From Selaginella moellendorffii (Eukaryota > Streptophyta > Lycopodiopsida > Selaginellales > Selaginellaceae), in the NCBI RefSeq assembly GCF_000143415.4, contig NW_003314276.1, positions 2,034,107 to 2,098,106 of the forward strand: a stretch of 64,000 nt of DNA, given 5' to 3'. The notes below the pieces were generated by a model. The model was not told the origin of the DNA and ran no database searches. It saw only the letters and a program-made list of their open reading frames with translations. The translations under genes were made by a program, and so were the position numbers. Positions within the stretch are counted from its first letter, which is position 1, and every line of letters starts with the position of its first letter. Of this stretch, positions 33,185 to 43,673 are shown one piece after another.

Positions 33185-33882
33185 CTATGAGATACCAAAA
33201 GCAAATGCACTTAAACTTTGAAAGAATGTGAAGATGATGTTTCCAATTTTGAAATTTTGTAAGAAAGAAAAGTTGCTCATTTTAAAAGACTTTTAGCTCT
33301 ACAATTATGTAGCTAAATATGCTTACTAGCAAACCAAAATACCAAATAATATCAGTGTTACTAAAAACTATAATAATAATACATACTATAGTAATAATAT
33401 TCACTAGAGGAGGAGGAACAAAGCTAGTGTTTTGCTTTGCACTGTTATTCAAGAGGATGAGTAAAGCAATTGGTAAAACCAACACAATATAAATCAAATT
33501 GGTATGATCTGGAACAGCTTTGCAAGGAGTAGAAACCTTCCAAACCTCATCTCTTAAAAAGCTCTTGAAATGCCAGGATGAGTACTAGAATTGGAATTTT
33601 GGGATCGACACAAGCATCTCCAAATATGTTCGATAATTGGATTGTTCCAGGCGTTTTGACCGATTTTACTCTGGAGGAGCTGTGGATCAATATCAATGTT
33701 GCACCGTGAGAATATCAAAACAGCAATGAATAGATATTTATCTTGTGTTTCTTTTTCCCGCGTTCAAGTCTGACAATCCACAGCGTCACCAGCTACTCGT
33801 TAAAACCAAAAGTAGTCAAGGGTTAGGTTAGAATCTTTCTCGCTTGGATTTTTCTATTGTCGAAGCTCTCGTCAGGTAAGCT
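33185..33882. repeat. 5' part of the gene-capture unit (copy 2)
   Basis: Matches 21900-22403 and, inverted, 41959-42650. The tRNA-Ala 3' remnant is at 33601-33622. No gene is recognised. Confidence 0.5.
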
Positions 33883-34680
33883 ATGGTCTCTCGCGCTCAC
33901 GCCGCCCCGACGCTTGCCCGCCGAGCTCCAGCGCCCTGGCATGGCGGCCATCACCGACCTTCACACCCGCGACCTCCAGCTCTAGCTCCAGCACATCGAG
34001 CAGACCACCATGGACACCATCCTCGAGGAGGCCACGAGCCAGCACCAGCTTTAGCTCCAGTTCTTCAAGGTGACGCTCCAGTTCGAGCCCCAGCGCCAGC
34101 TGCTTTCGTTCACCCTGCTCGCGGCCACCCTGCTCATCTAGCTCCAGCGCCTGCTATCCTTGATCATGCTCGCCACCACCATCCAGCTCCAGCAGCAGCA
34201 GTGTACCATCATCATCACGGTGATGGAGCTCCTCTGGTTGTTCACCACCATCACCATGGTCACCACCATGGTCACCACCATGGAGGACGCCACAACCACC
34301 ACCACCACCACCACCACCACAACCACCACCACCACCACCATCGTCGCGACGGTCACGACGCAGCAGTGGCCACACCAACACCCGCAGCAGTAGTTACAGT
34401 GGTTCGGAGGACGCCATGGTCGCTGCTCCAGCTTCTTCTCTGGGTTTTGGTTGCGATCTTGGTGCTGCTCGCGTGCTTTTTGCTCGTGCGATGGATGTTA
34501 TCTCGAAGGAAGCAGTGCAGTAATGCTATCTTTCAGGATCCCAGGTGGCAGATCGAAGTTGTAGTGGACGATCCTCCAACTGAGAAGAAACAGCTGGAAG
34601 CTCACACTCGTGGTTCGCACAGCAATGGCACTCTGGGATTCTCCTCTAAGTGTCCTGCCAACACTGGCAGTGACGCGTAA
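33883..34680 (+). CDS. His-rich single-pass membrane protein ORF, captured gene (copy 2)
   Basis: 265 codons, like copy 1 but 10 codons shorter in the His tract. Same transmembrane helix (LLQLLLWVLVAILVLLACFL) and tail, with R to C in the RRKQRS stretch. The three TAG codons in the alternative Leu/Gln-rich frame are present here too. Confidence 0.4.
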   Translation: MVSRAHAAPTLARRAPAPWHGGHHRPSHPRPPALAPAHRADHHGHHPRGGHEPAPALAPVLQGDAPVRAPAPAAFVHPARGHPAHLAPAPAILDHARHHHPAPAAAVYHHHHGDGAPLVVHHHHHGHHHGHHHGGRHNHHHHHHHHNHHHHHHRRDGHDAAVATPTPAAVVTVVRRTPWSLLQLLLWVLVAILVLLACFLLVRWMLSRRKQCSNAIFQDPRWQIEVVVDDPPTEKKQLEAHTRGSHSNGTLGFSSKCPANTGSDA

Positions 34681-35750
34681 GTCAGCTATGTTGCATGCGT
34701 TGTCACATGGAAGATTGTGTACAAACAATCTTCAAGGAGATGAAGTTGCAGAGCAAGAAGACAGCAGGCTCTTGCTCACGGACGGTGAAGATCACATACA
34801 AGGGTCGACTGGTGGAAGTCACCAGACTTGGAAGTTATTCCACAGCTGGCTGGGAAAATGGACTGGGTTTCCACAGAGCAAGAACCTACCAAGTTTCAAT
34901 TTGACTGAGCTATCCTCTAGAGTGACGGGGGAGCAGCCTCCAAAGGCCAGAGAAGTTGCTTGAGACGAAAGGTTTGAGAAAAGGTAACGTACTACTTTTG
35001 CTCTCTGTTCTTGCAGGCGCTCAAATCTCAACTTCGATGAGAAGAAGCAGTGCAGGGCATAGCAGCCAGATAAGTTTCTCCAGAGTCAAGAGCATCATAA
35101 GCCGGGAATCAAGCAAGTGCAATTGTGAAAGTATGGTCGAAGTCTACACTGCGGCTTGCAACACAGGTTGTTCAACAGGATGGGACGAAGAACAGGATAG
35201 GTTGGGCTACCTCGCAAATTGTGAATACAAAGCCGATGCATTCGTCGCAAGCAGCCTCGTGGACATGTGGAAGCATCAGAAGTGTTGAGGAGGACAAATA
35301 AACATGACGTTGGTTGCCTGGAACACGATCATCATGGGACATGCACGTCTTCTATCAGATGCAACGAGAAGCTGGCCTGCCTCCAAACGCTGAGACTTTG
35401 TATGGAGCAGCAAAACATCATTTCCTGGGATATGCCGAGAACAACCTTTGCTCTTGAGCGCTACGAGCAAACCGGCAGCCAAACGCTCAGACATTTCATG
35501 GTGGCGCTCAAGGCACGCAGCGACTTAGCAGAGAAGAGGCTCCACTCGCAGATCCAGGAGAGAAATCTGGACGGAATCCACTACTCACGTGCTCGCTCAG
35601 TGTAGAGACATGCCTGCCATTCGAGAAGTTTTCCGCCCCAAGTTCAGAAGTACTCTGGTGTCACTGTCACGATGACACACTTCTTCTTGCACTACTCATT
35701 TGGAGTAACTGGAGAGTGCCCTATGAAGCATGATGGTCATAGGTATTATA
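34681..35750 (+). pseudogene. PPR gene fragments (copy 2)
   Basis: Near-identical to 23232-24300, with the same stops and shifts. The lesions therefore predate the duplication. Recognisable parts: YKADAFVASSLVDMWKHQ at about 35228-35285 and VAWNTIIMGHAR just after. Confidence 0.6.
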
Positions 35751-37106
35751 ATTTTTCACTAGTTCATAGCTTTTTTGTTTTGTTTTATAGCCTTCACAAG
35801 GTATTTAGTTTACGTGATTCTTAGGCCAAGATGGTCGAGCTAGTTAGAAGTCCCTATCTTTAAGCTGTTTTGAGGAAACTGAAGCTTGGCAATGAAAAGC
35901 TGTGGAGGCTTTGAAGTTTATCTCCTTACACATCTTCTTTTGACTTTTTCAACAATGACATGTTATTTCAGGGATGGGAATGGATATACAATTTTATTGT
36001 GGAGAGGGTATTAGGAGGTGTTACTCATGTTGCCTTGGAAGGAATATGCTTTAATTCCGAAGAACTTAGTCAAAATGAGAGAAAAGCTTTTCTCAGGAGC
36101 TTGTTGGTAAACTTTGTGAGGAAAGGGTGTGATGCAAGGTTGATGGAGCCATCAATCAAACCCAAACAACCTGAAAACAAGCAAAAGGATCTTAGCTAGC
36201 ACACCATGGTGAAGAGATAAAAATATTTGAGAAAATACTTATCTCATAAATAATTTTCTTGGTTTACTTGATAGTAGTAATAATTTAATTGAGCAATATT
36301 GACAAACATATTTATAATTTATAAATCAAGATTATATCAATAGTGGAATAGAAAAGAATATACTAGAAGGAAATTTTATAAATTATAAACATGTTCACAA
36401 ATTATAAAGAAAAGATTAATCTAAGTGAACAACAACCATTAAATAGTAGAATATCCAAGCGTCTTCAAGTTTGCTTAAGCAAACCAATTATAGATCTATG
36501 GTGTTTGGTCACTTAAACTTACACAAGCTTATTCACAAACCTATTTCATTAACTTGTGTACTCATGAATATATAGAACTTTTTTTCCCAAACTTATATCA
36601 TTAAACTGATAAAAAAAACATGGGACTTACGTTTTTCCAATGTTTTGTTGTAGATTAGATGTTATATTCTTCTTTCAACCATGCCCTATACAAATATACA
36701 AACTTCATAATTACAATTCAACTTCTTTAAATCTTTCCTGATTTCATATTAGTGGAAGAGAAACAACAAACATATGAAGATTATAAATGCTTGGTCAAAG
36801 AAAGCAAAGACAATATATTCAAAGGCAATATAGTTAAAAAGTAAATATGAATATCAATCAACAATACCATAATCACAAGTATATAGTTTTCAGTTAAGAA
36901 AGTGATATTGTAAATGGGAGAATTCATAATGGAGATTATACGTAAATTGGTCGTGTAAGAAGAAGCTATTTAAATTCTAGAAAATGTTTAAGAAATAATC
37001 TTATAATTTGTTTAAGCTGTTTTATATTTAGGCGAATTTAAATATTATTATGAGTAGAAGTTGAAGAACCCTAAAAGGTTGGCAAGAGGTTTTACAGAAA
37101 TTAAAG
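35751..37106. repeat. AT-rich spacer between captured gene fragments (copy 2)
   Basis: Like 24301-25510, with an extra block at about 36368-36600 that is also present (inverted) at 39870-40000. An open frame of 79 codons (35960-36199) has no recognised domain. Confidence 0.5.
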
Positions 37107-38212
37107 TTACACAAAGCATTTTAGACCGCAAGGGCCGGTCGCAAAAACCCGGTGGCAGTTCAGGCACTTAAAACCTCCAGTCAACCCCTTGTCAACGCAC
37201 ACCACCTCGTCCTCCTCGTCAACGCGGTCAGCAATAATGTCAACGGGCACGTTGACCACGCCTGGATCGCCGTTGCTGGGGGGCAACTTGGGCAAGGCGT
37301 CCTCGATCTTGGTGCTGATGATCTTGCTCTTGCGCGACATCTTCCTCACGCAGTGGTGGGCGGCCAGTGCTGTGCTCGATTCAAACGCGAGCTTACAACG
37401 GGAGCACTCGACAACCGCCGCTCCCCCAGTCGATTCAAGACGGCAACCATCCCCTTTACGAGATCCCTCCGCCACAGTGGCGTCGGCGCCGCCGCCAGTC
37501 GGATCAAGGGCCCGGGAGGAGCACTTGATCCTAATCTTCAATGGTTGCCACTGCGGCAATGGATCGTCATGGATCACAACCTGGAAGAATTCTCCTCCCC
37601 CTCTTCCTCCATGGCCACCTTCTCGACCATCAAAGCTCCCAACTTTTTCTTCTTTTCCTCCTCCTCCCTGGCCCAGTGCCGGAGATAGACTTGCTCCAGG
37701 CTCGTGTCGCTCTCGTAGTCGGGCTCCTCGATCACCTCCTTGATTTTGATCTTCGCGGGGCTGCGCGGAGCGATAGTGGCGGCGGCCCTCGCGATCCGCG
37801 ACTCCGGATGGCATCGCATGTGTCCCGACAGCCCTTTGATCGATACGAACTCCTTGCCACACTCCGGGCACTCGTGATCCTTGCCCTTGCTGCTCAGCTT
37901 CTTCTTCTTGATCTGCTCCTCCGCAAACTTGAGGTTCTTCTTAGGATTTGCCCTCAGCGCATACAACCCATTGCATCCCCCGGCCCGCTGGACGTCGTCG
38001 CCGGAGCTCCGATCGTCATCCTCGCTGTGATCGAGGTCTTGGAACAAGCTCTCCTCGACCAGGCAGTGCCGGAGCTGGGGATAGGCCTTCTTCCGCTTGG
38101 TGCTCCTCACCAGATCCTTTTCATGACGATCCTCACCCACCTGTCCATTCTGCTGCTGCTGCTGCTCATACTCATGCTCTTGCTGCACGATCTTCCTCTT
38201 CGCCGATCTCAT
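37107..38212 (-). pseudogene. C2H2 zinc-finger protein gene, captured (copy 2)
   Basis: Start ATG 38212 (MRSAKRKIVQQEHEYEQ). Finger 1 CPECGKEFVSIKGLSGHMRCH is intact. A single missing base near 37580 (CCAGG versus CCAAGG in copy 1) shifts the frame after ENSS. Beyond it, the frame to 37107 retains the segment lost in copy 1 (KCSSRALDPTGGGADATVAE), then finger 2 (CSRCKLAFESSTALAAHHC) and CLNCHRVFATG. Copies 1 and 2 thus each carry a different single lesion. Confidence 0.65.
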
Positions 38213-38329
38213 AGCTAGCCACCGATTGATTGATCGATCGCGCAAGAAAAAACCGAAAACCCTTTCCTCTTACAACGAATTAGGGCACACTTCCTTTTTC
38301 CCGCCACAGCCAACTTGAATGAAAAGGTA

Positions 38330-38332
<3 letters not shown>

Positions 38333-38395
<63 letters not shown>
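38333..38395. repeat. (CT)n microsatellite, about 31 units
   Basis: Uninterrupted CT run upstream of the zinc-finger start, about 10 units longer than in copy 1. Confidence 0.95.
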
Positions 38396-38398
<3 letters not shown>

Positions 38399-38571
38399 TG
38401 GTTAAAAATTAGAGGCGAACAAAAATTCTTCTCTATGATCGACTGCATGGTTTGATCTCTCTTGCGAAATTCCAAAGCTTTGCTGCTGTTAGCTTGAAGG
38501 GGAGGAAAAAACAAGAAAAAAAATGGTCACAAAATGGTCACCTTTGGACTAAAGGGAGCCCCTGAATTTTT

Positions 38572-39223
38572 TCACTGCTGCTGCTCCGTGGATCCATCGT
38601 TGTGGGAAGAATCAGAGTTTCCACCACCGCTGCCACCGTTTCTACAGGGAGCTACCGCTCGCCACTGCTGCTTGTAGCTGGCTTTGAAGATTGCCTGGCA
38701 GAACCGCTTGGTTCAATCGTCCAGCTCCATCCCCGGGCTCTCCTCCATCTTCTTCTTCTGCTTCTCCAGCTCGTGAACCGCATGGATCACCGGGTTTGGA
38801 GCGTTTCCATCCGAATCCTTGGCTAACTCCTGGCAAGTAAAGCCAGAAGTTCACAGAAGAACTTTCAACCAAGAACAAGGAAAGAACACTAACCTGGCTC
38901 TTGTGTATCAAGCTCTCGAGGCTCTTGAGCTTGCGGTGAGGCCACCGGGGGATCCCAAACTCGCAGCACCGCTTCTTGAGCACGGTGCAGCTGACTTTGA
39001 GCTCCTTGGATGCCTGAGTGATCGGCATGGTGAAGTAGCGGGAGAGATCTTCGAGGCTTATGTCCATCATCCTCTCGGTTGGGCCGAGGAAGCCACTGCA
39101 TGTCACCTTGTTGCTCATATTGCAAACGGTGACTATAGCACCTGTATTGGTGTTACCATTGCCACTATTGCCACCACCCTTGTTTCGGTTGAATCCAATT
39201 GAGCCTCCTAACATCATAATCAA
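38572..39223 (-). pseudogene. RWP-RK (RKD-type) transcription factor gene, captured (copy 2)
   Basis: Exon 1 39223-38894 starts MIMMLGGSIGFN and includes the complete domain (SLEDLSRYFTMPITQASKEL, then LKKRCCEFGIPRWPHRK with the canonical signature). Intron 38893-38830, exon 2 38829-38572. Exon 2 has TGA at 38715-38713 where copy 1 has CGA, truncating the C-terminal third. The RWP-RK domain itself is upstream of the stop and would survive in a shortened protein. Confidence 0.7.
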
Positions 39224-40099
39224 CCAATTCCCAAGTTACAATTGCAAATATTTATTTTAACATTAAAATTTGAAAGTTTTTCATCCTTTGCATAGGATGC
39301 TAAACTTTGGATTCATCATAATGTTTAAACATAAGGTGAAAAAAATAGACATTGGTATTGTATTAACTTAATATAAATATACTTAAACAATTAGTATAAA
39401 TACTAATTATTAAATATTGTGATAACACAAAACCTCTCCCACAAAAATTAGACGGTGGTACTTTCAAACAGATGTAAATATTACTTAAATTACATTTTAT
39501 TTAAATACCTTATTAATAAAACTGTTTGCAACTAAAACCTTAATAGAATATTCTTCAGTGTGTCAAAATATTCTTGTCCACTCCCTTGCTCACTATTTAC
39601 TAGCTCCTTGTATTAGCAAATCATTTTATATAGAGCATAATCCTTGATGGTGATAGCTATTTGAAAGAAATGCCATTTTAAATTTCTTTTTAAACACTAC
39701 TAAACAATATATACCAAGTTGGAATAGGACACCAACATTTTATAGTTTCATGAGTAATGAAGCATAAATAAATTGATGAGGTTTTAGAATTCTATATAAT
39801 GGTGGTATAAACAAAGTTTTAATTAGCTGAGAGAGGAGTTACTTTTTCCATTTTGCTTGAGCAAACGTGTAGCGGTATTGAATATATTTAAATATGCTTA
39901 GATTCCATTCCACCAATCTAATAGTTGTTTTTCATTTAGATTAATCTTTTTATTTGTAATTTATAAACTTTCCTAAACACTTTCTAGTATATTCTTCTTT
40001 ATTCTACTATTGATATGGAATAATATTAATCTTGACTTATAAATTATAAATATGTTTATAACTATTGATCAACTCCTGCAAATTAATTAAGAGATAAGT
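39224..40099. repeat. AT-rich flank; joint to the inverted unit near 39,860
   Basis: 39235-39850 matches 27490-28085. From about 39860 the sequence becomes the reverse complement of 36360-36480, so the inverted copy begins there. No genes. Confidence 0.55.
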
Positions 40100-41178
40100 A
40101 TTGTCTCTCATATTTTTTATCCTTCACCATAGTGTGCCAGCTAAGATCCTTTCGTGTCTTTTCAGGCACCATCTTTGTTTGGGTTTCATGGACGGCTCCA
40201 TCAACCTTGCATCACACTCTTTCCTTGCAAAGTTTACCAACCTCCTGAGAAAAGCTTTTCTCTCATTGAGCAAGCATGCTGAGTAGTGGATTCCATTCAG
40301 ATTTCTCTCCCAGATCTGCAAGTGGAGCCTCTTCTCTGCTAAGTCGCCGTGTGCCCTGAGCACCACCGTGAAAGTCTGAGCATTTGCCTGCTGGCTTGCT
40401 CATAGCACTCAAGGGCGAAGGTTGTTCTCAGCATATCCCAGGAAACAATGTTTTGCTACCCCATGCAAAGTCTCGGCGTTTGGAGGCAAGCCAACTTCTC
40501 GTTGCATCTGATCGAAGATGTGCATGTCCCATGTTGATCGTGTTCCAGGCAACCAACGTCATGTTTATTTGTCCTCCTCAACACTTCTGATGCTTCCACA
40601 TGTCCACGAGGCTGCTTGAGACGAATGCATCGGCTTTGTATTCACAATTTGCGAGGTAGACCAACCTATCCTGTTCTTCGTCCCATCCTGTTGAACAACC
40701 TGTGTTGCAAGCCGCAGTGTAGACTTCAACCATACTTTCACAATTGCACTTGCTTGATTCCCGGCTTATGATGCTCTTGACTGAGAAACTTATCTGGCTG
40801 CTATGCCCTGCACTGCTTCTTCTCATTGAAGTTGAGATTTGAGCGCCTGCAAGAACAGAGAGCAAAAGTAGTACGTTACCTTTTCTCAAAACCTTTCGTC
40901 TCAAGCAACTTCTCTGGCCTTTGGAGGCTGCTCCCCCGTCACTCTAGAGGATAGCTCAGTCAATTGAAACTTGGTAGGCTCTTGCTCTATTTTCCAGTCC
41001 ATTTTCCGAGCCAGCTGTGCAATAACTTCGAAGTCTGGTGACTTCCACCAGTCGACCCTTGTATGTGATCTTCACCGTCCGTGAGCAAGAGCCTGCTGTC
41101 TTCTTGCTCTGAAACTTCATCTCCTTGAAGATTGTTTGTACACAATCTTCCATGTGACAACGCATGCACTGTGCTGAC
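40100..41178 (-). pseudogene. PPR gene fragments (inverted copy 3)
   Basis: Reverse complement of 34681-36190 with a deletion of about 500 bp that joins the LHLQIWERNLNGIHYS part directly to NERKAFLRRLVNF. Frame 40904-40578 includes ADAFVSSSLVDMWKHQ. Extra small changes separate it from copies 1 and 2. Confidence 0.6.
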
Positions 41179-41955
41179 TTACGCGTCACTGCCAGCGTTG
41201 GCAGGACACTTTGAGGAGAATCCCAGAGTGCCATTGCTGTGCGAACCACGAGTGTGAGCTTCCAGCTGTTTCTTCTCAGTCAGAGAATCGTCCACCACAA
41301 CTTCGATCTGCCACCCGGGATCCTGAAAGATCGCATTACTGCGCTGCTTCCTCCGAGAGAACATCCATCGCACGAGCAAAAAGCATGCAAGCAGCACCAA
41401 GATCGCAACCAAAACCCAGAGAAGAAGCTGGAGCAGCGACCACGGCGTCCTCCGAACCACTGTAACTACTGCTGCGGGTGTTGGTGTGGCCACTGCTGCG
41501 TCGTGACCCTCGTGACGATGGTGGTGGTGGTGGTGGTGGTGGTTGTGGCGTCCTCCATGGTGGTGACCATGGTGGTGATCATGGTGATGGTGGTGAACAA
41601 CCAGAGGAGCTCCATCACCGTGATGATGATGGTACACTGCTGCTGCTGGAGCTGGATGGTGGTGGCGAGCATGATCAAGGATAGCAGGCGCTGGAGCTAG
41701 ATGAGCAGGGTGGCCGCGAGCAGGGTGAACGAAAGCAGCTGGCGCTGGGGCTCGAACTGGAGCGTCACCTTGAAGAACTGGAGCTAAAGCTGGCGCTGGC
41801 TCGTGGCCTCCTCGAGGATGGTGTCCATGGTGGTCTGCTCGATGTGCTGGAGCTAGAGCTGGAGGTCGCGGGTGTGAAGGTCGGTGATGGCCGCCATGCC
41901 AGGGCGCTGGAGCTCGGCGGGCAAGCGTTGGGGCGGCGTGAGCGCGAGAGACCAT
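41179..41955 (-). CDS. His-rich single-pass membrane protein ORF, captured gene (inverted copy 3)
   Basis: 258 codons; the His tract is shortest here. The transmembrane helix and tail are preserved (RWMFSRRKQ), and the frame is open from the same ATG. Length differences between the three copies are all in the ACC/CAC repeat. Confidence 0.4.
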   Translation of the reverse strand: MVSRAHAAPTLARRAPAPWHGGHHRPSHPRPPALAPAHRADHHGHHPRGGHEPAPALAPVLQGDAPVRAPAPAAFVHPARGHPAHLAPAPAILDHARHHHPAPAAAVYHHHHGDGAPLVVHHHHHDHHHGHHHGGRHNHHHHHHHHRHEGHDAAVATPTPAAVVTVVRRTPWSLLQLLLWVLVAILVLLACFLLVRWMFSRRKQRSNAIFQDPGWQIEVVVDDSLTEKKQLEAHTRGSHSNGTLGFSSKCPANAGSDA

Positions 41956-42952
41956 AGCTTACCTGACGAGAGCTTCGACAATAGAAAAATCCAAGCGAGA
42001 AAGATTATAACCTAACCCTTGACTACTTTTGGTTTTAACGAGTAGCTGGTGACGCTGTGGATTGTCAGACTTGAATGCGGGAAAAAGAAACACAAGATAA
42101 ATATCTATCCATTGCTGTTTTGATATTCTCACGGTGCAACATTGATATTGATCCACAGCTCCTCCAGAGTAAAATCGGTCAAAACGCCTGGAACGATCCA
42201 ACAATCGAACATATTTGGAGATGCTTGTGTCGATCCCAAAAATCCAATTCTAGTACTCATCCTGGCATTTCAAGAGCTTTTTAAGAGATGAGGTTTGGAA
42301 GGTTTCTACTCCTTGCAAAGCTGTTCCAGATCATACCAATTTGATTTATATTGTGTTGGTTTTACCAATTGCTTTACTCATCCTCTTGAATAACAGTGCA
42401 AAGCAAAACACTAGCCTTGTTCCTCCTCCTCTAGTGAATATTATTACTATAGTATGTATTATTATTATAGTTTTTAGTAACACTAATATTATTTGGTATT
42501 TTGGTTTGCTAGTAAACATATTTAGCTACATAATTGTAGAGCTAAAAGTCTTTTAAAATGAGCAACTTTTCTTTCTTACAAAATTCAAAATTGGAAACAT
42601 CATCTTCACATTCTTTCAAAGTTTAAGCGCATTTGCTTTTGGTATCTCATAGCCCCTGAACAAACAAATAGAGATATTGTGAACTCTTGATCAATTCAAA
42701 GAAACTAATCATTAAAAGCTTACTAGGTGATGTACAATCTGCTAATAGAGAGAGCCAGGTCAACAAAAGGAGTCATTAAGAATAAAGCTTTAAAATATAC
42801 TAGTAGACTAAAGAATATTTTCTTAATGTTTTAGTGGCAATATTTTTATTAAAGAGGCATTTTTAAAAAATAGTAATTTAAAAAATATTTAAATATGAGT
42901 GGCAATATTTTCTAATTAATAGAGGTTTTGCCTTGTCACCTAATTTACAGAA
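41956..42952. repeat. 5' part of the gene-capture unit, inverted, with AT-rich flank
   Basis: Reverse complement of 21649-22403 and 33185-33882. The tRNA-Ala remnant is at 42216-42237. About 42650 shows the unoccupied site of the solo LTR. It ends at the gypsy LTR (42953). Confidence 0.55.
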
Positions 42953-43673
42953 TGTAAGGTCCAAGTGTATAGCTACAATACCATATACTAATATTAGCGT
43001 AATGGGATTTTAGTAGTTGTCGGATTGGTTTTAATTTGAACCACTCGCTCCTATATATAAACTATGGTTTTTGGGATAATTGAGATATATATTTTCTATA
43101 TTCCCTTTCCATATTCTATACATTCATATTGGTAGAGTTAAAGAGCACCTTTAATTGTCCTTGAGGAGTGCTTGGATTTAGGATTATAGTTTAAATTTAA
43201 CTTTTATATTGTTTAGATTTAACTTTTTCCATTTCCTTTCTTTTGTTCTTTCCTTTATCAGGATTTTGGTTTAGATTTAGCTTTTGCATTGTTCAGATCT
43301 CCCTTTCCTTCTAGCTATTTTTTTCATTTATCTTCTTTTGCTCTTTTATTTTCATTCATCTTTATGGTAAATCAATAGTCTCCTCCTTTGACTTTGGAGT
43401 AGCAATTGGTGCAATTGTTTGATGCTATGTGATTGTGATTGGATAACCAAACTCAATTGATGGCGGCATTCATGGCACATGGTATAGCTCCTTTTACCCT
43501 TGGTGCCAATTTTCGCGTTCGGCCGAAGTTCTTTCGTGGGAATCTTTGGGATGATGTGTTTTATTAGTTCAATCATTTCACAGTGATTGCCACATATCAT
43601 TCTTGGGATGATGTTTGACGTTTGTGTAAGTTTCCCACATGTTTCCAAGGGACGGCATTGCAGTGGTACAATG
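42953..43673 (+). mobile_element. Gypsy 5' LTR and gag N-terminus, plus orientation (copy 3)
   Basis: The LTR 42953-43126 starts TGTAAGGTCC after flank CAGAA, the reverse complement of the TTCTG flank of copies 1 and 2. Gag pieces follow (QLMAAFMAHGIAPF, GANFRVRPKFF, FQGTALQWYN) to 43673, where the LTR element interrupts the frame within LQWYN. The rest of the same gag is at 11810-12452. Confidence 0.7.
43669..43673. other. Target duplication CAATG (left side of LTR element)
   Basis: CAATG directly precedes the TG of the LTR at 43674 and directly follows the CA of the LTR ending at 11809. Joined at one CAATG, the gag frame LQWYN-G reads through. Confidence 0.75.
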
